DNA of 64,000 nucleotides, from contig NW_024732415.1 in NCBI RefSeq assembly GCF_018991925.1, positions 438,430-502,429 of the forward strand, written 5' to 3'. The DNA is from Homarus americanus (taxonomy: Eukaryota > Arthropoda > Malacostraca > Decapoda > Nephropidae). The translations under genes and the position numbers were made by a program. This document shows positions 33,951 through 44,470 of the stretch, one piece after another. Position 1 is the first letter of the stretch; each line of letters opens with the position of its first letter. The notes beneath the pieces were generated by a model. It ran no database searches and had not been told where the DNA came from. It saw only the letters and a program-made list of their open reading frames with translations.

Positions 33951-34023
33951 GAGTCTTCAGTTCCCAAAGAATGAAGACGTACGAGGCGTTGTTCCACTGA
34001 TACGGCCGTGGTAATTTTTGACC

Positions 34024-34050
34024 TGACCCGACCTAACCTAACCTAACCCC
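34024..34050 (-). repeat. Interstitial CCTAA run
   Basis: CGACCTAACCTAACCTAACC. Confidence 0.8.
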
Positions 34051-34210
34051 CTCTTCCCCCATCTCCTCTTCCCACCAACACTACAGTACAAAGATTGACG
34101 ATCAACCCACAACTGATAAACAAAAGTAACAATTTCAACTCGAAAATAATAACAAGTGTAAAACAGTGATAAATTAATTTGCCATAAGTTACCATAATTC
34201 CAATACACGA

Positions 34211-34295
34211 TGACGTCACGAAATACATGACGTCACGAAATACATGATGACGTCACGAAATACATGATGACGTCACGAAATACATGATGACGTCA
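34211..34295. promoter_or_regulatory. Tandem array of five perfect CRE palindromes
   Basis: TGACGTCA at 34211, 34228, 34248, 34268 and 34288 in a 20-bp unit CGAAATACATGATGACGTCA. CREB/ATF-type factors bind this palindrome. The array sits in the predicted 3' flank of the synaptotagmin-like gene; function is inferred only from the motif. Confidence 0.45.
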
Positions 34296-34302
34296 CAATT
34301 CT

Positions 34303-34308
34303 AATAAA
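34303..34308 (+). promoter_or_regulatory. Candidate polyadenylation signal AATAAA
   Basis: This is the first AATAAA after the TAA at 33920. It is followed by a T-run and lies just after the CRE repeat array. It is plausible as the 3' end of the synaptotagmin-like transcript, but the surrounding DNA is AT-rich and chance hits are common. Confidence 0.3.
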
Positions 34309-34309
34309 T

Positions 34310-34895
34310 TTTTTTGTCTTAATACTTCAGGATTTGGGTGTTTGTCTATTCTGTAGGTTTTATTAAGGAGATTCTGTTATATTTTTTACTGTTTTGGGAA
34401 ATATACTTACATGGTACTTTTTTGTTACTTAATAAATAATATAAAACAAATGTCAAGTAATAATCACTGAGTTATTTTAGTTATTATTGAGTTATATAAT
34501 TAGCTCAATTAACTGTACGTAGAATATTACGACTTAATATATAAAATTGAATGAGTTATAAAATAATTTGGTTTGTTGGATATATAAAATATATAAGAAA
34601 TTGCATATATGAAAAGGAATTAATTATTATATAAAGAAGTTAATAGTAATCTGAGTTTGTTGAGTTTGTAGGTGATTTAAATAATTGTAAATACACTGGA
34701 TGTTACAGAGGCATCGTGTGTATAAAACCATGAGGCCAGTGTTTACATTCTGCTCAGGTGACGAAAGAGTAAATTTGGCGGGGAATTTACAGTCTGTTGT
34801 TGTTTTGACTTTAATGGTGAATCTTTATAAACAATGACGTTGCAGAATCACTTATATTATTTAATTAATTGTATATAGAAGATTAACTGACCATA
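34310..34895. other. AT-rich unique DNA, no gene seen
   Basis: Contains TGTATAAAA near 34718; no supported frame downstream. Confidence 0.5.
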
Positions 34896-35084
34896 ATTGA
34901 GTGTTAATAAATATATAGTTTTCATGAATTGGAGTTTGTTTATTAATTTATATATTTGGTGTAAGAGAACCTATAGGAATAATGTGGGATATGTGTCTGA
35001 GTTTGATGTATATGGAAAGAAGGTTAGAAGGGATGAAATAATGATAGATAATATAGAAGACGAGAGTAGATGTGTGGTCCCGAT

Positions 35085-35745
35085 GAGAGAGGGAGGATGG
35101 TCTGATGAGGGAGGAGGAGGGTCACGGTGAGGGGGGAGGAGGGGTGACAGTGAGGGAGGAGGGTCACAGTGAGGGAGGATGGTCACGGTGAGGGAGGGAG
35201 GAGTGACGGTGAGGGAGGAGGGGTCACGGTGAGGGGAGGAGGGAGGAGGGGTCACGGTGAGGAGGAGGAGGGTCATGGTGAGGGAGGAGGGTCACGGTGA
35301 GGGGAGGAGAGGGTCACGGTGAGGGAGGAGGAGAGGTCACGGTGAAGAGGGAGGAGGAGGGTCACGGTGAGGGGGAGGAGGAGGGTCACGGTGAGGGAGG
35401 AGGGGTCACGGTGAAGGGAGGGAGGAGGGGTCACGGTGGGGGAGGAGGAGGGGTCACGGTGAGGGGAGGGAGGGGTCACGGTGAGGGGAGGAGGGGTCAC
35501 GGTGAAGGGGAGGAGGAGGGGTCACGGTGAGGAGGAGGGCAGGTGAGGGAGGAGGTCACGGTGAGGGGAGGAGGGTCACAGTGAGGGAGGAGGGAGGTCA
35601 CGGTGGAAGGGGAGGAGGAGGGTCACGGTGAGGAGGAGGGTCACGGTGAGGGGGAGGAGGAGGGGTCACGGTGAGGGAGGAGGGGTCACGGTGAGGGAGG
35701 AGGAGGGGGTCACGGTGAGGGAGGAGGAGGGGGTCGTGAGCGCCA
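35085..35745. repeat. Purine-rich minisatellite GGAGGGTCACGGTGAGGG
   Basis: About 32 units of 17-24 bp with many small indels, G-rich on the plus strand. Confidence 0.9.
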
Positions 35746-35786
35746 CTTAGTGACCTCGGCCCTGTGCCAAAATCATCAAAGAGGTC

Positions 35787-35787
35787 A

Positions 35788-35822
<35 letters not shown>
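35787..35822. repeat. (GT)n microsatellite
   Basis: About 36 bp. Confidence 0.95.
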
Positions 35823-35824
<2 letters not shown>

Positions 35825-35893
35825 ACTTCTTACCTTCCATTCATAAACATATACAGTTAAAAATAATTGGAATATATATGTGCAGTAATGACC

Positions 35894-35897
<4 letters not shown>

Positions 35898-35946
<49 letters not shown>
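35898..35946. repeat. (CA)n microsatellite
   Basis: CA run; a GT run at 35972-35989 faces it, giving a CA/GT inverted pair. Confidence 0.9.
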
Positions 35947-35950
<4 letters not shown>

Positions 35951-36189
35951 TATATGAGTTAATTTTAGCCCATGTGTGTGTGTGTGTGTACAGTATATGT
36001 ACACTTAGCAGTACATGAAGGTAATGGCCAGCAAAGTGTACACAGGAAGGCTGGCAGTCAAGAATACCGCGCCAAAAACAACAACACGGCGTCTGGTGGA
36101 GTGAGTGAGTGAGGGTCGGGTCGGCTCCACAAAAATGGCCCATGTTAAAAAAAAATACCAAAAACGGGACGACACTACCATTCATTATT

Positions 36190-36635
36190 TCTGGCCAAAA
36201 CTAACCAAAGTTTTTATCCTAACTTAACCATAAATAACTGTAGGGTTATTAAATTAGTAATTAGTAAATAAAATAATATTCACACTAATATTATCTTTTT
36301 GTTTTGAGTATTTTTTATTATAATTATTTTATGTTCGTAGAGTAGAATGTCAACAAAATCTCACTTTGTAAATAAACCGTAGAACTAAAGCTCATAATGG
36401 TTATCAGACAGATCAATGTCTCTGATGACCCCAACGTGACAAGGCCTCCTGGTGGAGATGTAGGCTATATAAAGGAGAGAAAAAATAAAGAAACATTGAC
36501 ACGGGTTAAAACTTTCTCTAGGTTGGAACTCAAGAGGCGAGAAAGTCGCCTGTACTCATGTGCTCAATGTGTTATCCACGACTGATCACAGATTGACGTA
36601 TCGCTTCAATCTTTTATTATTAACAGCATATCTCA
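36190..36635. other. AT-rich unique DNA, no gene seen
   Basis: A 61-codon frame at 36397-36585 has ordinary composition but no recognisable motif or splice context; left uncalled. Confidence 0.45.
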
Positions 36636-36662
36636 CTTAACCTAACCTAACCTAACTTAACC
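36636..36662 (-). repeat. Interstitial CCTAA run
   Basis: TTAACCTAACCTAACCTAAC. Confidence 0.8.
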
Positions 36663-36712
36663 ACTACTTTCAGGACTATTAAGGGATCCCATATTCCAGG
36701 CAGTGTGGATTT

Positions 36713-36862
36713 CGTACACGGTACTGTACTCGACTCACTTCACTTCCTCAATGGTATAGTTAGATGCCTACTTACAGCTTTGTGTGGTGAAGGAGGTGAT
36801 CAAGGTACGAACCAGCGATCCTTAGGAGAGGAAACGAGTGTTGTAGCTATTAATTCTCTTGT
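36713..36862 (-). mobile_element. tRNA-derived SINE copy
   Basis: On the minus strand the head has CACTCGTTTCCTCTCCTAAG and a B box GCTGGTTCGTACC, followed by a body with GAAGTGAAGTGAGTCGAGTA. The same head and body order occurs on the plus strand at 37825-38010. Confidence 0.55.
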
Positions 36863-36866
36863 ATAT

Positions 36867-36922
36867 GGTTAGGTTAGGTTAGCTCAGATCAGGTCTGGTC
36901 AGGTTAGGTCAGGTTAGGCTAG
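36867..36922 (+). repeat. Degenerate TTAGG-like run
   Basis: GGTTAGGTTAGGTTAGCTCAG then TCAGGTTAGGTCAGGTTAGG. Confidence 0.7.
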
Positions 36923-37222
36923 AGTAGCTTAGATCTAGACTGTCTGCCATAAAAGTAAAACCAGTGCTTAAACAAATACGTTCGTGATATCTTTCCAACA
37001 TAAGTCACACCAAGCGTCGGGTCCACCACTGCCGCCTACGATACCATCAGTTTCCTTCGGCTTATCCTTGACGAGTCTCCGTTTTCTCTGAGCGAATAAT
37101 CAGCTGAGTTGCCAGTCCAGTCGAGTCACCTAATTAAGCATTCTAACCTCGTAGGTGAAGGCTGATAGCTGTCACCCCGGCACTGATCCCCCATCGTTCA
37201 TTTTAGCGCTCGGGATGTCTCA

Positions 37223-37224
<2 letters not shown>

Positions 37225-37271
<47 letters not shown>

Positions 37272-37276
37272 GTGTG
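37225..37276. repeat. (GT)n microsatellite
   Basis: About 50 bp with one GCGT. Confidence 0.95.
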
Positions 37277-37557
37277 GATAAGCAGGAAGGTGTAGGTATA
37301 TGCACCACCATGTCCTCACGCCTGACAACATCTATAACCAAGGGATGTCACCACCACCCTCTCCTCCTCCTCATCCTTCCACCCTGAGTCACCATCAACC
37401 ATTACCTCCTCCGTCAGTAGAACTTATATCTTATGGTGAACAACACTATTAACCTGTAGAGAATTAGTACCTAGAGCGTGTTACCTGGCGTGTCGTGGGA
37501 GTACCTTGATATGGGCTTAAGACTCGTCTCTATGGTTGAAAAAGAAAGGTGAGGAAG

Positions 37558-37583
37558 ATTGATTGGTTGATTGGTTGATTGGT
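37558..37583. repeat. (GATTGGTT)n short repeat
   Basis: GATTGATTGGTTGATTGGTT. Confidence 0.8.
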
Positions 37584-37824
37584 TTGAGGTTTATAGTCAA
37601 AAGTTGTGATGGTTGTAGCTCCGGTTGTGGTTATGGAGATATATAACAGGAAATATAATTCACATGGATGTGTTTATAAACCTGAGAGAAAAATCATCAG
37701 TGTTGCTATGTTATGTCTCGTCAGGTTAACTGGTCCTCACCGTCCAGGACTTCCTTATGTCTAGGTTTGTATCATAGATGAAGGCCACTTTGGATGTGTT
37801 CAGTCTGGTCCCATCAACAAAAGG

Positions 37825-38010
37825 GGTGTGGTGGCTGGGTGGATAAAAGCATTCGCCTCCTGTCCTAAAGGTCGCTGGTTCCTTCCCGGGTTACTACTAC
37901 CCCCCCACCTCTAACCTCCCACCCCTCCCCCTAGCTGTGAGTACCCGACAGTTCAGTTGGGGAAGTGAAGGCGGTCGAGTACAGTGCCGTTAACGCTGAC
38001 TCCTTGTGTG
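37825..38010 (+). mobile_element. tRNA-derived SINE copy
   Basis: The head GGCTGGGTGGATAAAAGC resembles an A box and GGTCGCTGGTTCCTTCC a B box; the body contains GAAGTGAAGGCGGTCGAGTA. With the copy at 36713-36862 it forms an inverted pair about 1 kb apart. Confidence 0.55.
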
Positions 38011-38071
38011 GGTTGTGTCCTCACTGTTATGTCTCTAGGCGCATCATCACGTCTCCACCAACAAATCCTAA

Positions 38072-38254
38072 GTGGAGATAATCGACGAGTGGAGATAGTC
38101 TACTAGTGGAGATAGTCTACTAGTGGAGATAGTCTACTAGTGGAGATAGTCTACTAGTGGAGATATTCTACTAGTGGAGATAGTCTACTAGTGGAGATAG
38201 TCTACTAGTGGAGATAATCTACTAACCCCTTGTGTACTGGGTCCCCTCTGAGCT
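38072..38254 (-). repeat. Dispersed repeat with 17-bp minisatellite, copy 2 (inverted)
   Basis: About nine copies of GTGGAGATAGTCTACTA, the reverse complement of the unit at 21814, followed by CTAACCCCTTGTGTACTGGG and CCCCTCTGAGCT, the reverse complement of that copy's flank. Confidence 0.8.
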
Positions 38255-38690
38255 GTACTCCAAGCTTCGTCAATAAATTTGTTAAACTAAAAAACTTCTG
38301 AGCTGAATAAACACCATGTCCCAATATCATAAGTTCCTAAAACTCTGGTCAACACTTCTCTTAGTTACTGTACAGGATGGTTTAAACATCAGGTCTAAGG
38401 TGGCGTCGGTAACAAACATCTGATGCTCACTTGTTTTATAACCATACTATGAATGTCTTCAGTTACCATGTTAGATTATTTATTGCCTAAAATAATGTAA
38501 ATAAATCACAGTCATTAATTCATTACGTTCTCGTGATTATATTGCAACATTGCACCTGGTAAAATGACACAGGTGTGGCTATAATGCACAGGTGACTACA
38601 GGTGAATCGATCAAGTATAATTATTTAGGTGAACCACTGACGTCCTCATTCCTACCTGCTTATACGGGAGTCATTTCTAAGCTTAGGTTA
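38255..38690. other. Unique DNA, no gene seen
   Basis: No array, no supported coding frame. Confidence 0.5.
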
Positions 38691-38804
38691 GCAACGGGAG
38701 TAATAGTGTGGATAACGATGATGGTAGAGGCAAAATTGTGGTAGGGGTAAGAGTTGGAATATTAGGCAGGGAGATGACGGGATGGGGGATAGTGGAAAAA
38801 TGAG

Positions 38805-38870
38805 GACAGGGGGTAGTGGCAGGGGTAGTGGCAGGGGTAGTGGCGGGGAGATGGCAGGGGGCAGTGGCAT
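38805..38870. repeat. 12-bp minisatellite GGGGTAGTGGCA
   Basis: Four to five units. Confidence 0.85.
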
Positions 38871-39027
38871 GGAGAACAACAAAGGTATGGGCGGGTTGGG
38901 TAGAACAGGAACACGGGTAGTTGGGTGGGAAGTGGCTGGAGTAGGAAGAAGGATGATAGCTAAGATAAGGATAGAAGAAGTAGCAGAGGGGTAGTAGCAG
39001 GGGGTAGTGGTGGTGGTAGGAACAGAG

Positions 39028-39032
39028 ACGGG

Positions 39033-39078
<46 letters not shown>

Positions 39079-39081
39079 AGG
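39028..39081. repeat. (GA)n microsatellite
   Basis: GA run with GGAG interruption. Confidence 0.9.
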
Positions 39082-39299
39082 GTCAGTCAGCCTCAGTCTC
39101 TTATCTCCTCAGTCTGGTGGTGGCAGCCGTGCGTGGTGGAGGTGTGTGTGTACTACTGAGCTCCCGACAGTCAGACACACACGCGCACACACACACACAT
39201 ACATACATACACACACGTTCACTCTCGCTCATTCACACACATACAGCATCGCCAGTCCTATCGTGTGTTTGGCGGAGTGTGAATGAGAAATAGTGTGTG

Positions 39300-39770
39300 T
39301 GTGTTAAATCTGGACGTGGTGAGAAGTGTTTTTTTGTTTTGTTGAAGAAAAAAAAAACGAAAAACTCTACTTAATATGCAAACAATAACTGAGTGTTGAC
39401 CAAAAACAAATGTAAACATACACTTGATATATGATAAACAACGTCCATTAAGATGAGTTTATAATCTTATATGGAAATAGACAATAATCTATAAACAGCG
39501 ACTTAATACAATACAGAAATGAAGAGTAAATTTTGAGTTTAATAAGAAATCAGTGTTTAAAATGTGTGTTTGTATATATGTATATGTATTTGGGGGAGGA
39601 AGGGCATTTATCAGCACATTATATTATTTTTATACATATGATTCGTCTGAAAAATCATAGACATTTGTTGTTCATGACGAAAATAATACAAATCTGAATA
39701 TTGGTTTTATATTTCTGGTAAAGTAATAACATTTGTGTATCGTGAGTAAAATATTTAAAAGTGAGGAGGA
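39300..39770. other. AT-rich unique DNA, no gene seen
   Basis: Nothing beyond scattered A and T runs. Confidence 0.5.
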
Positions 39771-39905
39771 GAGAAGGAGTAGGAGGAAGAGTAAAAAAAA
39801 AAAGAGAGGGAGTAGGAGGAGGGAGGAGTAGGAGAAGGAGGATGAGAAGAAGAAGGAGGAGTAGGAAATAGGAGGAGAGAACGAGGAAGAGGAGAACAGG
39901 TTGGT
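39760..39905. repeat. GGA/GAA purine tract
   Basis: AGGAGGAGGGAGGAGTAGGA and similar. Confidence 0.8.
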
Positions 39906-39996
39906 GGGTGGGTTTGGGTAGGAAGAATCTTGTCTCACAACCTGGGGGTCATTTCACAGTTTCAAAGGTGACATGACTCTACTGTTGGAGCAAATA

Positions 39997-40040
39997 CCTC
40001 ACCTAACCTAACCTAACCTAACCTAAGCTAACCTAACCTC
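39997..40040 (-). repeat. Interstitial CCTAA run
   Basis: ACCTAACCTAACCTAACCTA. Confidence 0.85.
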
Positions 40041-40324
40041 AGTGTTTAAAGTAGAGTCTCGGGTTAATTTTGACACCATGTTTGGCTATGTACCGGGAGG
40101 GAGAATTACAGGGAGAGAGAATTACAGGAGATTATTTAACGTACGTGTCTTGGGTTGAATCCTAAGCAGTACATTAGGATGAGTTGGGAGGGAGAGGGAG
40201 GGAGAGGGGAAAGGAGGTGAATGACCTACTAGTGTTGCCCGTTTGTCAGGTGGTGTGCAGGGTTTGCAAGGGTGTGGGGAGGTGGAGGTTTTGGGTGTGG
40301 TGTGGGACAGGACAGTGGGATGTG

Positions 40325-40640
40325 TGGTGAAATGTCAAGTCTGGAATAGTGTCAAGAATGGTGCCAGTATGGTGTCAGGTGAAGTGTCAAGTCTGGAATG
40401 GTGTTAGGCAAAGAGTCATGTGTCCAAAATGATGTCAGGAATAGTGTCAGGTGAAATGTCATGTCCAGAATGGTGTCAGGAATGATGTCAGATGAAGTGT
40501 CATGTCAGGAATGGTGTCAGGTGAAGCGTGAAGTCTGGAATGGTGTCAGGAATGATGTCAGATGAAGTGTCATGTCAGGAATGGTGTCAGGTGAAGCGTG
40601 AAGTCTGGAATGGTGTCAGGAATAGTGCCAGGTGAGAGGT
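40325..40640. repeat. Irregular repeat with GAATGGTGTCAGGTGAAG core
   Basis: GTGTCAGG and AAGTSTCAWGTC motifs recur about 15 times; a 71-bp block (starting near 40481 and 40552) is a near-perfect tandem duplication. Confidence 0.85.
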
Positions 40641-40709
40641 AAGGTCATATGGGTTGTCAAGACGAGGTCAGAACATCACGGACCATAATTTCTGTCTGTC
40701 ATTTAGGAG

Positions 40710-40710
40710 G

Positions 40711-40786
<76 letters not shown>

Positions 40787-40787
40787 T
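40710..40787. repeat. (AAT)n microsatellite
   Basis: About 78 bp, perfect. Confidence 0.95.
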
Positions 40788-40847
40788 GTACAAGAGCCTT
40801 ATGAAGCACTATAATTTATCAGTAACAAGACAATTCAGGGTCAGCTC

Positions 40848-40900
40848 CAGTCTCCTCCTTCTCCTCCTCCTCCCCTCCTCCTCTGACCCTTCTCCTGACC
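40848..40900. repeat. CTC-rich tract
   Basis: TCTCCTCCTTCTCCTCCTCC. Confidence 0.7.
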
Positions 40901-41027
40901 CTGCTAAGCCCTCATCCTTCCTTCCTCAAACCTAATCCTATAAATACATCCCAGAACCTCACTTCCTGCTAGGTTAGGAAGGAATATAAGGCTACACAAA
41001 CAGGCCTTGAGGTCGTGATTGCCTTGA

Positions 41028-41145
41028 GCTGGTGGTGGTGGTAGTGGAGGTAGTGGTAGTAGTGGTGGGGGTAGTGGTAGTAGTGGTAGTACAGTAGAGA
41101 TAGTGGTGGAAGTAGTGGTGGTAGTACAGTGGTGGAAGTGGTGGG
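41028..41145. repeat. GGT/AGT triplet repeat
   Basis: GGTGGTGGTGGTAGTGGAGG and variants. Confidence 0.85.
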
Positions 41146-41219
41146 GTCCAACTCGATCTAGCTGGTCAGGTTGACATATCAAACAAGGCGGGGCCCAGCA
41201 ACACGCCCTGAGGAACACA

Positions 41220-41825
41220 ACAGGAAGTATCTATAATCCTTTACTCTCCAAGGTAAAGGTTATGGCAGACTTGTGTTGTTCATTTCCTATTGTTAACTTC
41301 ATATACAGGATACAGCACAAGGACCAACACATATAAAGGCACAAACAAGAAAAGATACAGCTACAAATACAAACACAACAGCAAAAATAGAGTTACAGAT
41401 ATACAAGTGTAGATACAGCAATGGTAGAATTACAAGTACAGATATTTCAAGTTTATAATACTCAAGCAAGATCAATGTACATTAACACGTTAGTTTATTT
41501 TATACCTGAGGAAACACGTCACATCACTTGATATACAGACGGAGTGAAACAGTGTGACTTGTAATATTGGTTAATCTGCATGTTTGAGACCATCAACCTA
41601 GACACGTGTTTGGTGAAGCTATCGTCAACACAACAATCACACCCCGGAGTTAACGAGCTGTATGACTCACTGCCAAGGCCAAACTCCAAGATGACCAGAC
41701 AACTTTATTAACTACACTGGCTAACCATTACCCCGGAACACTATCCACTAATTACTTAACATCCTGGTTACTGATTACTGCTCGGTAGATATACGGAAAT
41801 TATGAAGAAATTTACTCAGTTTTAT
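41220..41825. other. Unique DNA, no gene seen
   Basis: Loose AGATACAGCTACAAATACAA-type motifs at 41330-41440; nothing coding. Confidence 0.5.
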
Positions 41826-41893
41826 CCTGCCCGGAAATCGAGCCTAGGACCACACGGTTGGGAGTCGAGTATGCTAACCACTTCGCCACAGTA
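41826..41893 (-). mobile_element. tRNA-derived SINE-like head or tRNA pseudogene
   Basis: On the minus strand, TGGCGAAGTGGTTAGCATAC is a good A box and GGCTCGATTTCC a B box. The anticodon region CTCCCAA would be CCC, but the stem is mismatched and no acceptor stem pairs. Confidence 0.5.
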
Positions 41894-41954
41894 TAGTTTT
41901 TGAGGATTCTTTTGTTTCTTATCAGGATAACAGGTGTAATTAATAGATGTGATC

Positions 41955-42004
41955 AACAGGTATAGTCAACAGGTGTAGTCAACAGGTGTAGTCAACAGGT
42001 GGAG
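41955..42004. repeat. 13-bp minisatellite CAACAGGTGTAGT
   Basis: About four copies. Confidence 0.85.
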
Positions 42005-43255
42005 GCACTTACTGGCAACACTCACTGAATAAACACCTGAATCTTACCTGACATTTACCCGGTGTCGATTGCACGGCTCCTACTACCCCGCAGCTAAGGT
42101 CTAACACAAAGCTAACCTGATATATTATGTTGTTATTGCCAGCAGCTGATAAACTAACAACCACTACAGCTGAGATATTCTACAGCTTTTAGATCGATTA
42201 GTGAGAAATGTTGTTGAATGTGAAGCGCCATTAATGTTGTTTACTTGTGAGTTGTTTGTGGAATCAAGACGAATGTAATATACTGTAAGACTCTTAGTAA
42301 AAATATTTAGTCATGAATACTTGTGATATGGTAGGTCAAAATATACAAACTTTCAAAATAATACAATACTTTTGTTGTAAATACTTTAAGTAGAATATGC
42401 TAAATTAAACAAACTTTCTGAGTAACACTATTTAATACTTTGGTTATGAGTAGTTTTGGCACAGTAGCTAAGAGTCTCTCATGGATGTCTTAATAACATT
42501 CTCTGATGGGTTAGATAGGAGCAGTTGTGTCAGTTGAGGCAGTGAATAATGAGGGAATGTCAGGGTGATAAGAGGTAAGATATATGAGAGTGTGTTGGGT
42601 CAAGTAGGTCGGGGTGAAGTGGAAGGAAGTAACACCTCACTTTGTCCTTGCAGGAAGCTGTCACTTGGTATATCACACAGCATCTAGCACCAGGCCATCT
42701 CTCTCTTACTGTGGTGGAAGGAGAGGAGTTTAATGTGAAGGAAATGAGGTGACAGGAGAGATACAGGGGAGAGACTAACAGGAAAGGAAGTTAATGTTGA
42801 AGATATCGTACTGTTTAATGCCTTTCCCAATTACAATACTTCCTTCATGCAGCCATTATAATAACAATAATAATACTTAATAATATATCTACTTCATATA
42901 ACTATAATGTATAATAATCTGAATGTGTAGAAAACGATGTAAAAAGTCATAAAAAAATAATCATACGTCAGGCAGCAACTCACCGAGAGCCCCACCTAGT
43001 GAATGAAAACATCACTTACTCATGGGTGATGTTAGAATAGGTTTGTGACTCAGCTTAAAACTTTTATCTTACGATGTTTTGAGAATCACTTTTCCCTACT
43101 ACTTGACCCATCCATTAATCTGATGTTTGAGTGTAAGTTCACGTCCTGATAAGTTAAAAGTTGTCTAAAATTATGTACTTTTATGATAATTACAAAAATA
43201 TATGAAATAATGGAATATAATCTGATGTTGTAATATTTTTGCTTGTTTAGTGAGT
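42005..43255. other. AT-rich unique DNA, no gene seen
   Basis: Over 1.2 kb with no array and no supported frame. Confidence 0.5.
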
Positions 43256-43261
43256 GATTAC

Positions 43262-43610
43262 AGGGTACTTGATTGGTACTAGGTACTGGTACTGGTACTC
43301 TGAGTGTCAAGAATCTTCCAGTTTTGTTACTTGGGCTGGTACCAGTTTTTTTTTAATGTGAAATTTTGGTACCAGGATTGAGATACCAGTATATGTGTGG
43401 ATCTTTGGTACTTGGACAGTGATACCAAAACTTGAGAAGTATTGGTTTAGGTACAAGTACTAGTGGAAATCTTGGTACCTCGACAGTGAGGCTAACAGGA
43501 ATACCATAATACCAGGTACTAAGGAAGTGGTACCGATACAATAGGTACTTTGTATAAAAACAGTGTTACCAAAACTAGAAAAAATTTAACCAAAACAGTG
43601 GTACCAAATC
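43262..43610. repeat. Region dense in GGTAC/GTACC motifs
   Basis: GGTACTAGGTACTGGTACTG at the start, then TGGTACC, ATACCAG and GGTAC every 15-30 bp; an old decayed repeat is likely. Confidence 0.55.
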
Positions 43611-43859
43611 GACCATTCCCTGCCTTAAAAGCACCTGATTCTTACGACCACCACTTTTTCGGCCACTCAACCAGACAACCATCAGCAAACGTCTCACTTA
43701 ACCACCATCTGGGCCACCGTCAACCACAAAGTTACCTTCTGTCGTGTTCCATCCAGTGTTGAAGAGATCTGGTGCTGGGTGAGCTGAGAGAGATCCTTGG
43801 GGGTCCTGAGAGAGCTGTGAGAGTTTAGTGTAAAAGAGAGGAGAGACGGGAACACGAAG

Positions 43860-43979
43860 ATGAGGTTGTGGTTGGTGGTAGTTGGTGTGGTGGTGGTGGT
43901 AGGTGTGGTGCTGGTGGAAGAGGTGGAAGGAGGTCGACGATCTCCACGACACCGAAGACGACATCTTAAGAAAAAGACG
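43860..43979 (+). CDS. Candidate first exon of a small secreted protein
   Basis: The ATG at 43860 has a purine at -3, and an in-frame TGA lies upstream at 43818-43820. Forty codons give MRLWLVVVGVVVVVGVVLVE, a typical signal-peptide shape (one Arg, then a Val-rich hydrophobic core), then EVEGGRRSPRHRRRHLKKKT, strongly basic. The exon ends ACG|GTGAGT at 43980, phase 0. The protein is not recognised. The Val core comes from GTG/GGT-rich simple DNA, so chance is a real alternative. Confidence 0.3.
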
Positions 43980-44072
43980 GTGAGTACTTATTTTTTTATT
44001 TTATTTATTTATTTTTTTGCTACTGAATAAGATGAATGGGATATTTTTCTTATATTTTATTGTTTGTTTCAG

Positions 44073-44258
44073 CAGAAGGATTTTGTTAATTATTTTAGGA
44101 TTTTAAGAAATATATACAAGAAAATACCAAACGAAGTCGAACGTTCACCGATACTACAAAAAAATCACCCCATAAAGTCGAAGTTTCACCAATGTTTACA
44201 AAAATCATCCCATAAAGTCGAAGTTTCACCAATGTTTACAAAAATCATCCCATAAAGT
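44073..44258 (+). CDS. Candidate second exon of the small secreted protein
   Basis: A T-rich tract ends in TTTCAGCAG, giving two tandem acceptors (44072 or 44075), both phase 0 and both matching the 43979 donor. The frame reads KDFVNYFRILRNIYKKIPNE and then runs into a 40-bp tandem repeat, ending at TAA 44256-44258. With the first exon it makes about 101-102 residues, lysine-rich. The repeat origin of the C-terminus weakens the case. Confidence 0.25.
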
Positions 44259-44318
44259 CGAAGTTTCACCAATGTTTACAAAAATCATCCAAAGTCGAAG
44301 TTTCACCAATGTTTACCA
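44145..44318. repeat. 40-bp minisatellite
   Basis: About four copies containing GTCGAAGTTTCACCAATGTT and ACAAAAATCATCCCATAAA; overlaps the candidate second exon at 44073-44258. Confidence 0.9.
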
Positions 44319-44446
44319 AATAATCGTAACAGAGAACAGACTGACTGACAGATAAAATAAATACTTGGCTTTATTATGTATGGTGAGAATTAAATTTAAA
44401 GATTATATTGTGTTAATCTATTTAAGTTGGTATTTTTAAGATCCAA

Positions 44447-44470
44447 CTTCCTCTCTCTCTCTCTCTCTCA
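44447..44470. repeat. (CT)n microsatellite
   Basis: CTCTCTCTCTCTCTCTCTC. Confidence 0.85.

Noticed and set aside
34708..34850. TATA-like box followed by a 35-codon frame starting MRPVFTFCSG
   Set aside because: Too short, no domain and no splice site; AT-rich surroundings make TATA matches frequent.
36397..36585. Frame of 61 codons with ordinary composition
   Set aside because: No motif, no clear splice sites, no family resemblance; length is within chance.
39080..39310. Possible arthropod promoter (TCAGTC initiator-like motifs followed by a GC-richer stretch)
   Set aside because: Initiator-like hexamers are common by chance and no downstream coding exon was found.
41826..41893. Functional tRNA-Gly (CCC) gene
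   Set aside because: Anticodon and acceptor stems do not pair, so a SINE head or pseudogene fits better.
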